DNA from: Streptomyces shenzhenensis
GTDB taxonomy: Bacteria > Actinomycetota > Actinomycetes > Streptomycetales > Streptomycetaceae
Direction of reading: 5' to 3'
Assembly: GCF_003688995.1 (NCBI RefSeq)
Contig: NZ_PENI01000044.1
Coordinates: forward strand, 1-64,000
Length of the DNA stretch: 64,000 nt
The translations under genes and the position numbers were made by a program. The notes under the pieces are model-generated. The model searched no databases. It saw only the letters and a list, made by a program, of their open reading frames with translations, and was not told the DNA's origin. How positions within the stretch are numbered: position 1 is the stretch's first letter; each line of letters begins with the position of its first letter. Shown piece after piece: positions 1-7,890 of this stretch.

Positions 1-310
1 GACCCGGACCCTGCTTGCGCAGATACATCACCACCGGCTCGTCGTGCTCCGAGGAGACGACCAGCTGCTTGATGTTGAGGATCAGGTCGGTGACATCGTC
101 CTTGACACCCGGCACGGTGGTGAACTCGTGCAGCACGCCGTCGATACGGATCGACGTGACAGCAGCACCGGGAATCGACGACAGAAGGGTACGGCGGAGC
201 GAGTTGCCGAGGGTGTAGCCGAAGCCCGGCTCCAGCGGCTCGATCACGAACCGGGAGCGGAACTCGTCGACGACCTCTTCGGTCAACGAGGGACGCTGAG
301 CGATCAGCAT
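1..310 (-). CDS. rpoA: RNA polymerase alpha subunit, N-terminal part (cut by window edge)
   Basis: Alpha subunit of RNA polymerase; its N-terminal domain dimerises and nucleates assembly of beta and beta'. The first 103 codons are present, starting at the ATG at 310 with MLIAQRPSLTEE and running through the assembly motif PGFGYTLGNSLRRTLLSSIPG. The rest lies left of the window. It is the last visible gene of the alpha operon, 149 nt after rpsK, and the gap carries strong hairpins that could separate its expression from the ribosomal genes. Confidence 0.97.
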   Translation of the reverse strand, partial: MLIAQRPSLTEEVVDEFRSRFVIEPLEPGFGYTLGNSLRRTLLSSIPGAAVTSIRIDGVLHEFTTVPGVKDDVTDLILNIKQLVVSSEHDEPVVMYLRKQGPG

Positions 311-367
311 GGGTGGATCAGATCCTTCTTTCGTGGACGCCCGCTATTTGACGTCCGACGGGGACCG

Positions 368-433
368 CACCCGTGAAAGTGCGGGTGATGCAAGGGTACG
401 GGCGGTACGACCCGTACAGAGCCGTACCGCCCG
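368..433 (-). promoter_or_regulatory. Two hairpins in the rpsK-rpoA spacer
   Basis: Read on the minus strand, the spacer folds into an 11-bp perfect hairpin (arms CGGGCGGTACG at 399-409 and its complement at 423-433) followed by a 6-bp hairpin (arms 368-373 and 382-387). No U-run follows, so this is not a standard terminator. It may be a processing or stability element, or part of a leader for rpoA. Pairing is seen directly; function is inferred. Confidence 0.5.
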
Positions 434-459
434 AACCACTGTTCGCGGAGCGTGACGCG

Positions 460-864
460 TCAGACGCGGCGGCGCTTCGGCGGACGGCAGCCGTTGTGCG
501 GGGTCGGGGTGACGTCCTGGATGGAGCCGACCTCGAGGCCCGTGGCCTGCAGGGAGCGGATCGCGGTCTCACGACCGGAACCCGGGCCCTTCACGAACAC
601 GTCGACCTTGCGCATGCCGTGCTCCTGGGCGCGGCGGGCAGCCGACTCGGCGGCCATCTGCGCGGCGAACGGCGTGGACTTCCGGGAGCCCTTGAAGCCG
701 ACGTGACCGGCGGAGGCCCAGGAGATCACGTTGCCGGACGGGTCCGTGATCGAGACGATCGTGTTGTTGAACGTGCTCTTGATGTGCGCGTGGCCGTGAG
801 CGACGTTCTTCTTTTCCTTGCGGCGCACCTTCTTGGCAGCGCCCTGACGACCCTTGGGGGGCAT
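460..864 (-). CDS. rpsK: 30S ribosomal protein S11
   Basis: Small-subunit platform protein that contacts 16S rRNA near the mRNA exit. It is 134 aa, usual length for S11, with a lysine-rich N-terminus and the signatures GHAHIKSTFNNTIVSITD and RDVTPTPHNGCRPPKRRRV (C-terminal). AGGAG lies 7 nt upstream of the ATG. It is in the alpha operon between rpsM (65-nt gap) and rpoA. Confidence 0.98.
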   Translation of the reverse strand: MPPKGRQGAAKKVRRKEKKNVAHGHAHIKSTFNNTIVSITDPSGNVISWASAGHVGFKGSRKSTPFAAQMAAESAARRAQEHGMRKVDVFVKGPGSGRETAIRSLQATGLEVGSIQDVTPTPHNGCRPPKRRRV

Positions 865-929
865 CTACAAACTCCTACGGGAGGTGGTCGGTCCTACAGC
901 GAAGACCGTGGACAGGTATCCGCTGCGGA

Positions 930-1310
930 CTACTTCTTGCCCGGCTTCTTCTTGCCGGCGATGGCGCGACGCGGGCCCTTGCGGGTACGAGCGTTGGTGC
1001 TGGTGCGCTGGCCGCGGACGGGCAGACCGCGACGGTGACGGAGACCCTGGTAGCAGCCGATCTCCACCTTGCGGCGGATGTCGGCCTGGATCTCGCGACG
1101 GAGGTCACCCTCGGTCTTGATGTTGTTGTCGACGTACTCGCGGATCGCGACGAGCTGCTCCTCGGAGAGGTCGCGAACGCGGGTGTTCGGGTCGACGCCG
1201 GTCGCAGCCAGCGTCTCCTGGGAGAGGGTCCGGCCGATGCCGAACACATAGGTGAGGGCGACCTCCACGCGCTTTTCGCGCGGGATGTCAACACCGGAAA
1301 CGCGTGCCAT
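930..1310 (-). CDS. rpsM: 30S ribosomal protein S13
   Basis: Head protein of the 30S subunit forming intersubunit bridges and touching P-site tRNA with its C-terminal tail. It is 126 aa, starts MARVSGVDIPREKRVEVALTY, contains GLRHRRGLPVRGQRT and ends in a lysine-rich tail. The start is supported by UGGAG 9 nt upstream. The 187-nt gap that separates it from rpmJ is unusually long for this operon and is predicted to be structured. Confidence 0.98.
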   Translation of the reverse strand: MARVSGVDIPREKRVEVALTYVFGIGRTLSQETLAATGVDPNTRVRDLSEEQLVAIREYVDNNIKTEGDLRREIQADIRRKVEIGCYQGLRHRRGLPVRGQRTSTNARTRKGPRRAIAGKKKPGKK

Positions 1311-1344
1311 TCAATGGCTCCAGTTACTTGTCGGAGGTCTTCCA

Positions 1345-1495
1345 CAGGACCGGATCCCAGCCGCCGTACCAGGTACGAACTGGGTCCCCGGCCTCCGAGC
1401 CGGGGGTGTCGGAACCGAACGGTGCCGGGTCCTGCGTATGAACAGATTCAGCTTGCGTCGCGCGAAGCCCTGCGTGATGCAGAGGTCCGGTCCTG
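1345..1495 (-). promoter_or_regulatory. Structured RNA spacer rpmJ-rpsM (candidate leader of rpsM)
   Basis: On the transcript, CAGGACCGGA (1495-1486, three nt after the rpmJ stop) is the exact complement of UCCGGUCCUG (1354-1345), closing a domain of about 150 nt. Inside are CCCCGGC/GCCGGGG (near 1385-1404) and an arm around the GTACC-type palindrome at about 1367-1377. A near copy of the first strand, CAGGACCCGG (1434-1425), could compete for the same partner. In E. coli the rpsM leader is the S4 autoregulatory site; whether this is analogous is inference. Confidence 0.45.
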
Positions 1496-1497
1496 CG

Positions 1498-1611
1498 TCA
1501 GCCCTGGCGCTGCTTGTGGCGCGGGTTCTCGCAGATGACCATGACCCGGCCGTGACGGCGGATCACCCTGCACTTGTCGCAGATCTTCTTGACGCTCGGC
1601 TTGACCTTCAT
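1498..1611 (-). CDS. rpmJ: 50S ribosomal protein L36
   Basis: Smallest large-subunit protein, 37 aa (MKVKPSVKKICDKCRVIRRH and so on, ending KQRQG). The zinc-ribbon form is present: CDKC, a third Cys in VICENP and a His in PRHK. It lies between infA and rpsM. As a Cys-containing (zinc) L36 it may have a zinc-free paralogue elsewhere in the genome, as is common in Streptomyces; that is family knowledge. Confidence 0.97.
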   Translation of the reverse strand: MKVKPSVKKICDKCRVIRRHGRVMVICENPRHKQRQG

Positions 1612-1671
1612 GGGATGTGAGGTTCTCCGGGTCAGTGCCATCGCCCCGGCGGACCGGGGCGCGGGCAAGAT

Positions 1672-1893
1672 CTACTTGTATCGGTAGACGATCCGGCCAC
1701 GCGTCAGGTCGTAAGGAGACAGCTCCACCACGACCCGGTCGTCAGGGAGGATGCGGATGTAGTGCATACGCATCTTGCCGCTGATGTGTGCCAGAACCTG
1801 GTGGCCGTTCTGGAGCTCGACCCTGAACATGGCGTTCGGAAGAGACTCGACGACAGTGCCCTCGATCTCGATGGCACCTTGCTTCTTGGCCAC
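1672..1893 (-). CDS. infA: Translation initiation factor IF-1
   Basis: S1-fold factor that binds the A site of the 30S subunit during initiation. The GTG at 1893 gives the standard 73-aa protein (MAKKQGAIEIEG...GRIVYRYK). The reading frame extends further upstream, but AAGGG sits 7 nt before this GTG and homologues begin here. A 60-nt gap separates it from rpmJ, and 151 nt separate it from map, room for its own promoter. Confidence 0.97.
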   Translation of the reverse strand: MAKKQGAIEIEGTVVESLPNAMFRVELQNGHQVLAHISGKMRMHYIRILPDDRVVVELSPYDLTRGRIVYRYK

Positions 1894-2044
1894 GCTTCGC
1901 CCTTCGAATCGACTACCTTGATCGACTCCCTCGCGTCCCTTGCGGGCACATGCGGACATGCGAGTGCACGAGAGCCGACGAGTCAGTCTACGTCAGCGCC
2001 CCCGGAAAGACGAATCCAGGAAGTCTGCCCCGGGCCGGAGATCG

Positions 2045-2881
2045 TTATGCCAGCGGGTCGGGGGCGGCGGTGATGCCGTGCTCCGCCAGCTTGGCCCGGC
2101 CGCCGTCGGGGGCGGTCAGCACCAGCGGCCCCTGCTCGGTCAGGGCGACGGAGTGCTCCCAGTGGGAGGACCAGGTGCCGTCGGTGGTGATGACCGTCCA
2201 GTTGTCCTGGAGCACCTCGGTCTTCGGGGTGCCCAGGGACACCATCGGCTCGATGGCCAGGCAGAAGCCGGGGACCAGCTTGGGGCCCTTGCCGCGCCGG
2301 CGGTCGACGTAGTTCAGCAGGTGCGGGTCCATGTGCATCTCGGTGCCGATGCCGTGGCCGCCGTAGTCCTCGACGATCCCGTAACGGCCGCCGCCGGGCT
2401 TCGGCTGGCGGCGGATGTAGGTCTCGACGGCCCGGGAGACATCGACGAGCCGGTTGCCCTGCCGCATCGCCGCGATCCCGGCCCACATCGACTCCTCGGT
2501 CACCCGGGACAGCTCGATCAGCTCCGGGGCGTGGCCGGAGCCCACGAAGGCCGTGTAAGCGGCGTCGCCGTGCCAGCCGTCCACGATCGCGCCGCAGTCG
2601 ATGGAGATGATGTCGCCGTCCTTGAGGACCACCTCGTCCGACGGGATGCCGTGGACGACGACCTCGTTGACCGAGGTGCAGATGGTGGCCGGGAAGCCGC
2701 CGTACCCGAGGAAGTTCGGCGTGGCGCTGTGCTCGGCGAGCACCTTGCGCGCCACCTCGTCCAGGTCCTTGGTGCTGGCGCCGGGCACGGCGGCCTCCCG
2801 GGTGGCCGCGTGGATCGCGGCGACGACCAGCCCCGCCGCACGCATCTTGGCGATCTGCTCGGGGGTCTTGATCTGCACCAT
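2045..2881 (-). CDS. map: Methionine aminopeptidase, type I
   Basis: Removes N-terminal Met from nascent proteins; dinuclear metallopeptidase. The metal ligands are visible: two Asp in ISIDCGAIVDGWHGDAAYT, His in GGHGIGTEMHMDP, Glu in AIEPMVS and Glu in EHSVALTEQG. The substrate-pocket His is in VVVHGIP. The ATG at 2881 gives 278 aa. A GTG at 2908 would add nine residues (MSDGERRPP); I prefer 2881 because family members begin MVQIKTPEQI. Adk-map adjacency after secY is the usual actinobacterial order. Confidence 0.95.
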   Translation of the reverse strand: MVQIKTPEQIAKMRAAGLVVAAIHAATREAAVPGASTKDLDEVARKVLAEHSATPNFLGYGGFPATICTSVNEVVVHGIPSDEVVLKDGDIISIDCGAIVDGWHGDAAYTAFVGSGHAPELIELSRVTEESMWAGIAAMRQGNRLVDVSRAVETYIRRQPKPGGGRYGIVEDYGGHGIGTEMHMDPHLLNYVDRRRGKGPKLVPGFCLAIEPMVSLGTPKTEVLQDNWTVITTDGTWSSHWEHSVALTEQGPLVLTAPDGGRAKLAEHGITAAPDPLA

Positions 2882-3005
2882 GGGGGGCCTGCGCTCTCCG
2901 TCACTCACGACAACCGGTCACTGCACAACACTACGGCCGCGGCGCCCTGGGGTACCCCCGGACGAGGTCCGGGAGAGGGCACCGCGGCCGGAAGACCCGA
3001 GGAGG

Positions 3006-3668
3006 CTACTTGGCGTCCTCGTCCCGCTTGAGCGCTCCGAGCGCCCGCTGGGTGATCTCGTCCACCGGGCCCAGGGCGGAGATCGTCACGACCAGCCCCT
3101 GCGCCTTGTAGTAGTCGATGATCGGCTCCGTCTGCGTGTGGTAGACCTCGAGCCGCTTGCGGACGGTGCCCTCGGAGTCGTCGTCACGCTGGTACAGCTC
3201 GCCGCCGCAGACGTCGCAGACGCCTTCCTTCTTCGGCGGGCTGTAGGTCACATGGAAGACGTGCTCCGACTTGTTGCGGCAGGTGCGCCGGCCGGCGATC
3301 CGCTTGACCACCTCGTCCTCGGGGACTTCGAGGTCGAGCACGGCGTCCAGCGTGACGTTCTCGTTCTCCAGCAGTTCGTCCAGCGCCTCGGCCTGGGAGA
3401 CGTTCCGCGGGAAGCCGTCCAGCAGGAAGCCGTTCTCGGCATCCGGCTGCCCCATACGGTCCTCGGCCATCGCGATGGTGACCTCGTCGGGGACGAGGTT
3501 GCCGGCGTCCATGTAGGACTTCGCGAGTTTCCCCAGCTCAGTCTGCTGGCTGATGTTGGCCCGGAACAGGTCGCCCGTGGAGATGTGCGGGATGCGCAGT
3601 TCTTCGGAAAGTCGCACAGCTTGCGTTCCCTTACCGGCACCCGGCGGCCCGACGAGGACGATTCGCAT
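3006..3668 (-). CDS. adk: Adenylate kinase
   Basis: Interconverts ATP plus AMP with two ADP in the cytosol. It is 220 aa with the P-loop GPPGAGKGT at residues 7-15, the AMP motif DGFPRN and the long LID type. The LID carries Cys and CxxC residues (GRRTCRNKSEH ... GVCDVCGG), a possible zinc-binding LID. Its ATG shares the A of the TGA stop of secY (TGATG at 3666-3670), so it is translationally coupled to secY. Confidence 0.97.
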   Translation of the reverse strand: MRIVLVGPPGAGKGTQAVRLSEELRIPHISTGDLFRANISQQTELGKLAKSYMDAGNLVPDEVTIAMAEDRMGQPDAENGFLLDGFPRNVSQAEALDELLENENVTLDAVLDLEVPEDEVVKRIAGRRTCRNKSEHVFHVTYSPPKKEGVCDVCGGELYQRDDDSEGTVRKRLEVYHTQTEPIIDYYKAQGLVVTISALGPVDEITQRALGALKRDEDAK

Positions 3669-4981
3669 CAGCGGAGGAACCCTTCGTAATTGCGCTGCTG
3701 AAGCTGGCTCTCGATCTGCTTCACCGTTTCGAGACCCACACCCACGATGATCAGGATGCTGGTGCCACCGAACGGGAAGTTCTGGCTTGCCCCGAAGCCA
3801 ACCAACGCCATCGTCGGTACGAGAGCGATCAGACCCAAATACAGCGAACCCGGCCAGGTGATCCGGTTGAGTACGTACGACAGGTACTCAGCGGTCGGTC
3901 GGCCAGCCCGGATGCCCGGGATGAAGCCACCATACTTCTTCATGTTGTCGGCGACTTCCTCGGGGTTGAAGGAGATCGCCACGTAGAAGAACGCGAAGAA
4001 AACGATCAGCAAGAAGTAGAGGGTGATGTAGATCGGGTGGTCGCCCTTGGTCAGGTTCGTGGTGATCCACTGTTTCCAGCCGGAGTTGCCGCCGGCGAAC
4101 TGGGCGATCAGAGCCGGGATGTAGAGCAGCGAGGACGCGAAGATGACGGGGATCACACCCGCCTGGTTGACCTTCAGCGGAATGTAGGTGGACGTACCCC
4201 CGTAGGAGCGACGGCCGATCATGCGCTTCGCGTACTGCACGGGGATGCGGCGCTGGGCCTGCTCGACGAAGACCACGAGCGCGACCATGATCAGGCCGAC
4301 CGCGATGACGGTGCCGAACTCGATCCAGCCGTCGGCCAGGGTGCCCTGCTTCTTGATCGCCCACAGCGCGGACGGGAAGGTCGCGGCGATCGAGATGAAC
4401 ATGAGGATCGACATGCCGTTGCCGATGCCGCGGTCGGTGACGAGCTCGCCCAGCCACATGACGACGGCCGTACCCGCGGTCATGCAGATGACCATCGTGA
4501 TGGTGGCGAAGATCGCCTGGTCGGGGACGATGCTCGACGCGACGGTGCAGCCGGAGAAGAGGGCGCCGCTGCGGGCGGTGGCCACCAGGCCGGTGCCCTG
4601 CAGGATGGCCAGCGCCACCGTCAGATAACGCGTGTACTGCGTGATCTTCGCCGTGCCGGACTGGCCCTCCTTCTTGAGGGCTTCCAGGCGCGGGATGACC
4701 ACGGTCAGCAGCTGCAGGATGATGCTCGCCGTGATGTACGGCATGATGCCGAGGGCGAAGACGGTGATCTGCAGCAGCGCGCCGCCGCTGAACATGTTGA
4801 CGAGACCGAAGAGTCCCTGATTGCCGGATGCCTCTTTCACGCACTGCTGGACGGCTTGGTAGTTGACGCCGGGGATCGGGATGTGGGTACCGACCCGGTA
4901 GACCACGATGATGCCCAGCGTGAAGAGCAGCTTCTTGCGCAGGTCGGGCGTCCTGAACGCCCGGGCGAACGCGGTGAGCAC
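3668..4981 (-). CDS. secY: Protein translocase subunit SecY
   Basis: Channel subunit of the Sec translocon, in the membrane with SecE (encoded at 37118). It is 437 aa and ten transmembrane segments are expected. The segments LLFTLGIIVVYRVGTHIPIPGV, GIMPYITASIILQLL and the cytoplasmic loop RRIPVQYAKRM are characteristic. Starts at GTG 4981 with AGGAGG 5 nt upstream. A 239-nt gap with a very strong hairpin precedes it, so secY-adk-map may have its own promoter; TTGACC lies at about 5057-5062 but no clear -10 is seen. Confidence 0.97.
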   Translation of the reverse strand: MLTAFARAFRTPDLRKKLLFTLGIIVVYRVGTHIPIPGVNYQAVQQCVKEASGNQGLFGLVNMFSGGALLQITVFALGIMPYITASIILQLLTVVIPRLEALKKEGQSGTAKITQYTRYLTVALAILQGTGLVATARSGALFSGCTVASSIVPDQAIFATITMVICMTAGTAVVMWLGELVTDRGIGNGMSILMFISIAATFPSALWAIKKQGTLADGWIEFGTVIAVGLIMVALVVFVEQAQRRIPVQYAKRMIGRRSYGGTSTYIPLKVNQAGVIPVIFASSLLYIPALIAQFAGGNSGWKQWITTNLTKGDHPIYITLYFLLIVFFAFFYVAISFNPEEVADNMKKYGGFIPGIRAGRPTAEYLSYVLNRITWPGSLYLGLIALVPTMALVGFGASQNFPFGGTSILIIVGVGLETVKQIESQLQQRNYEGFLR

Positions 4982-5143
4982 GGTGCCTCCTGCGACCCCC
5001 GCGCAACTGCGTCAAGGGTGACGGTCTTGAGGTTCGACAAAGACAAATACGTAACGGTCAACTGCCGATCAGAGTGCCCCATGTGAAGCACCCAAGGAAA
5101 GTGGGCAGTGCAGGCAACCTTACCGGCGACACTGCTCCCTTGG

Positions 5144-5195
5144 AACGACCGACCGGGGATACCCCATTTGTAGGGCATCCCCGGTCGGGTTCGTT
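5144..5195 (-). terminator. Strong hairpin after rplO (possible partial terminator)
   Basis: The transcript can form a 16-bp stem, arms 5149-5164 and 5173-5188 (CCGACCGGGGAT at its base, one G-U pair), with a further AACGA/TCGTT extension at 5144-5148 and 5191-5195. It lies 32 nt past the rplO stop, followed by only a modest U content. It probably ends or attenuates the spc transcript before secY. Confidence 0.6.
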
Positions 5196-5220
5196 CAGGT
5201 CATCGAGTCACCCGAGTGGG

Positions 5221-5676
5221 TCAGACGAGCTCGGTGACGGTGCCGCCGGCAGCGGTGATCTTCTCCTTGGCGGAGCCGGAGACGGCGTCGACCGTCACCT
5301 GCAGCGCCACGGAGACCTCGCCCTGGCCGAGCACCTTGACCAGGCTGTTCTTGCGAACGGCGCCCTTGGCCACCAGACCCTCGACCGTGACCTCGCCACC
5401 CTCGGGGTAGAGCGCGGCCAGCTTGTCGAGGTTCACGACCTGGTACTCGGTCTTGAACGGGTTCTTGAAGCCCTTCAGCTTCGGGAGGCGCATGTGCAGC
5501 GGCATCTGGCCGCCCTCGAAGCGCTCCGGAACCTGGTAGCGGGCCTTGGTGCCCTTGGTACCACGACCGGCCGTCTTACCCTTCGACGCCTCACCACGAC
5601 CGACACGGGTCTTGGCGGTCTTGGCGCCCGGGGCGGGACGGAGGTTGTGGATCTTCAGCGGGTTGCTCTCCGCCAT
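5221..5676 (-). CDS. rplO: 50S ribosomal protein L15
   Basis: Large-subunit protein that binds 23S rRNA late in assembly. It is 151 aa, starts MAESNPLKIHNLRPAPGAK, has the glycine/lysine-rich segment RVGRGEASKGKTAGRGTKG and the GGQMPLHMRLPKLKGF motif. It begins 2 nt after rpmD. It is the last ribosomal gene before a 239-nt break to secY. Confidence 0.97.
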   Translation of the reverse strand: MAESNPLKIHNLRPAPGAKTAKTRVGRGEASKGKTAGRGTKGTKARYQVPERFEGGQMPLHMRLPKLKGFKNPFKTEYQVVNLDKLAALYPEGGEVTVEGLVAKGAVRKNSLVKVLGQGEVSVALQVTVDAVSGSAKEKITAAGGTVTELV

Positions 5677-5678
5677 GA

Positions 5679-5861
5679 TCAGTCGACCTCCTCGACCGAC
5701 ACGAGGTGGCGGACGGTGTGCACCATGCCGCGGAACTCGGGGCGGTCCTCCTTGACGACCACGGTGTTGATCCCCTTGAGACCAAGCGACCGCAGGGTGT
5801 CACGGTGGTTCTGCTTGCTGCCGATGTAGGACTTGACCTGCGTGATCTTCAGCTGAGCCAT
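5679..5861 (-). CDS. rpmD: 50S ribosomal protein L30
   Basis: 60-aa protein (MAQLKITQVKSYIGSKQNHR ...) with the L30 pattern QKQ/KNHRDTLRSLGLKGIN and a C-terminal VRHLVSVEEVD. Its ATG at 5861 overlaps the rpsE stop (ATGA), so it is translationally coupled. Longer upstream extensions of the frame belong to rpsE sequence read in another frame. Confidence 0.97.
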   Translation of the reverse strand: MAQLKITQVKSYIGSKQNHRDTLRSLGLKGINTVVVKEDRPEFRGMVHTVRHLVSVEEVD

Positions 5862-6466
5862 CACGCACCCGCCCCGGCACGCGCACGCAGCAGGGCCGCG
5901 GGCGCAACGTCCTCGAGCGGCAGACCACGGCGGGCCGCGATCTCCTCGGGACGCTGCAGACCCTTCAGGGCCGCCACGGTCGCGTGCACGATGTTGATCG
6001 CGTTGTCGGAGCCGAGCGACTTCGACAGCACGTCGTGGATGCCGGCGCACTCCAGGACGGCACGCACGGGACCACCGGCGATCACACCGGTACCCGGCGA
6101 GGCCGGCTTGAGGAGCACGACACCGGCGGCCTTCTCACCCTGAATGGGGTGCGGGATGGTGCCCTGGATCCGCGGGACCTTGAAGAAGTGCTTCTTGGCC
6201 TCCTCGACACCCTTGGCGATGGCGGCCGGCACCTCCTTGGCCTTGCCGTATCCGACACCCACGGTGCCGTCACCGTCGCCCACCACGACCAGCGCGGTGA
6301 AGCTGAAGCGACGACCACCCTTCACAACCTTGGCGACGCGGTTGATCGCGACGACGCGCTCAACGTACGCGGTCTTCTCGGCGGCAGCAGCGCCGCCGTC
6401 ACGGCCCTTCCGGTCCCGCCGCTCGCCGCCACCGGCACCGCCACCGCGGCGCTGGGGTCCAGCCAT
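5861..6466 (-). CDS. rpsE: 30S ribosomal protein S5
   Basis: Accuracy protein of the 30S subunit. It is 201 aa, longer than the E. coli protein because of a glycine/arginine-rich N-terminal extension of about 35 residues typical of actinobacteria. The core motifs VKGGRRFSFTALVVVGDGDG and LLKPASPGTGVIAGGPVRAV are present. The C-terminus ends in an Ala/Arg-rich tail. It sits between rplR and rpmD. Confidence 0.98.
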   Translation of the reverse strand: MAGPQRRGGGAGGGERRDRKGRDGGAAAAEKTAYVERVVAINRVAKVVKGGRRFSFTALVVVGDGDGTVGVGYGKAKEVPAAIAKGVEEAKKHFFKVPRIQGTIPHPIQGEKAAGVVLLKPASPGTGVIAGGPVRAVLECAGIHDVLSKSLGSDNAINIVHATVAALKGLQRPEEIAARRGLPLEDVAPAALLRARAGAGA

Positions 6467-6502
6467 TGGATTACCTCTCTCTATTCCGCTAGCTACGGCG
6501 GC

Positions 6503-6886
6503 TCAGAACCTGAGCCCGGCCTCGCGGGCGGCGTCCGCCAGGGCGGCGATGCGCCCGGCGTACTGGTTGCCACCACGGTCGAACACGACGGCCTCGACAC
6601 CGGCGGCCTTGGCACGCTCGGCGACCAGGGCGCCGACCTGCTTGGCCTGCGCGGACTTGTCGCCCTCGGCACCGCGGATCGACGTGTCCAGCGTGGACGC
6701 CGATGCCAGCGTGTGGCCCTTCAGGTCGTCGATCACCTGCGCCACGATGTGACGGTTGGAGCGGGTCACGACCAGACGGGGACGCTCCGCCGTACCGGCG
6801 ATCCGCTTGCGGATCCGGATGTGGCGGCGCTTGATCGCGGCGCGCTTGTAGGCGTCGCCCTTGAGGATCTTCTGCCCGTATGCCAT
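6503..6886 (-). CDS. rplR: 50S ribosomal protein L18
   Basis: 5S rRNA-binding protein of the central protuberance. It is 127 aa with the basic N-terminus KRRHIRIRKRIAGTAERPRL and the C-terminal signature VVFDRGGNQYAGRIAALADA. It starts 3 nt after rplF ends. Confidence 0.97.
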   Translation of the reverse strand: MAYGQKILKGDAYKRAAIKRRHIRIRKRIAGTAERPRLVVTRSNRHIVAQVIDDLKGHTLASASTLDTSIRGAEGDKSAQAKQVGALVAERAKAAGVEAVVFDRGGNQYAGRIAALADAAREAGLRF

Positions 6887-6889
6887 GGC

Positions 6890-7429
6890 TTACTTACCCG
6901 CCTTTCCGACCTTGCGGCGGATGACTTCGCCCTCGTACTTGACGCCCTTGGCCTTGTACGGGTCAGGCTTGCGCAGCTTGCGGATGTTGGCCGCAACCTC
7001 GCCGACCTTCTGCTTGTCGATGCCCTCGACCGAGAACCGGGTCGGGGCCTCCACCTTGAAGGAGATGCCCTCGGGGGCCTCGACCACGATCGGGTGGCTG
7101 TAACCGAGAGCGAACTCCAGGTTCGAACCCTTGGCGGTCACGCGGTAGCCGACACCGCTGATCTCGAGCTTCTTCACGTAACCCTGGGTCACGCCGGTGA
7201 TCATGTTCGCCACCAGCGTGCGGGACAGGCCGTGCAGGGCCTTGTTCTGACGCTCGTCGTTGGGGCGGGTCACCTGCAGGGTGCCGTCGTCGCCCTTGGC
7301 GATCTCGATCGGCGCCACGACGGTGTGGGTCAGCGAGCCCTTGGGGCCCTTGACCGAGACCGTACGGCCGTCGATGGTGACGTCCACGCCGGCGGGAACC
7401 GCGATGGGGAGCTTGCCGATGCGCGACAT
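6890..7429 (-). CDS. rplF: 50S ribosomal protein L6
   Basis: Two-domain protein near the GTPase-associated region of the 50S subunit. It is 179 aa, starts MSRIGKLPIAVPAGVDVTID and ends in the conserved PDPYKAKGVKYEGEVIRRKVGKAGK region. The gap to rpsH upstream is 24 nt. Confidence 0.98.
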   Translation of the reverse strand: MSRIGKLPIAVPAGVDVTIDGRTVSVKGPKGSLTHTVVAPIEIAKGDDGTLQVTRPNDERQNKALHGLSRTLVANMITGVTQGYVKKLEISGVGYRVTAKGSNLEFALGYSHPIVVEAPEGISFKVEAPTRFSVEGIDKQKVGEVAANIRKLRKPDPYKAKGVKYEGEVIRRKVGKAGK

Positions 7430-7453
7430 AGCTGTTTCCTCCGTTCCCTTCTG

Positions 7454-7852
7454 CTACCAGACGTAGGCGAGGACTTCCCCACCCACGCCCTTCTTGCCGG
7501 CCTGCTTGTCGGTGAGGAGCCCGTACGACGTGGAGATGATCGCCACGCCGAGGCCGCCGAGCACCTTCGGCAGGGAGGTGGACTTCGCGTACACCCGGAG
7601 ACCGGGCTTGGAGATCCGCTTGATGCCCGCGATGGAGCGCTCACGGTTGGGGCCGAACTTCAGCTCCAGGACGAGGGACTTGCCGACCTCGGCGTCCTCG
7701 ACCTGCCAGCCCGTGATGAAGCCCTCCTGCTGGAGGATCTCCGCGATGTGCGACTTGATCTTCGAGTGCGGCATCGCCACGGAGTCGTGGTACGCCGAGT
7801 TCGCGTTCCGCAGACGCGTCAGCATGTCTGCGATCGGATCAGTCATGGTCAT
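7454..7852 (-). CDS. rpsH: 30S ribosomal protein S8
   Basis: Primary 16S rRNA-binding protein and, in E. coli, translational repressor of the spc operon. The ATG at 7852 gives 132 aa (MTMTDPIADMLTRLRNANSA). The C-terminal signature STSYGLLTDKQAGKKGVGGEVLAYVW is clear. A second ATG at 7846 is possible. It is preceded by a 232-nt structured spacer after rpsN, the longest gap inside this operon. Confidence 0.98.
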   Translation of the reverse strand: MTMTDPIADMLTRLRNANSAYHDSVAMPHSKIKSHIAEILQQEGFITGWQVEDAEVGKSLVLELKFGPNRERSIAGIKRISKPGLRVYAKSTSLPKVLGGLGVAIISTSYGLLTDKQAGKKGVGGEVLAYVW

Positions 7853-7890
7853 GAATTGGCCTTCGGCCTCTCTCGCCGGGGTTTCCTGGT

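Noticed and set aside
1940..3031. Plus-strand open frame of 363 codons over map
   Set aside because: Shadow of map on the other strand; Gly/Leu/Val/His-rich with no start signal.
3747..5086. Plus-strand frames over secY
   Set aside because: Antisense shadows without conserved motifs.
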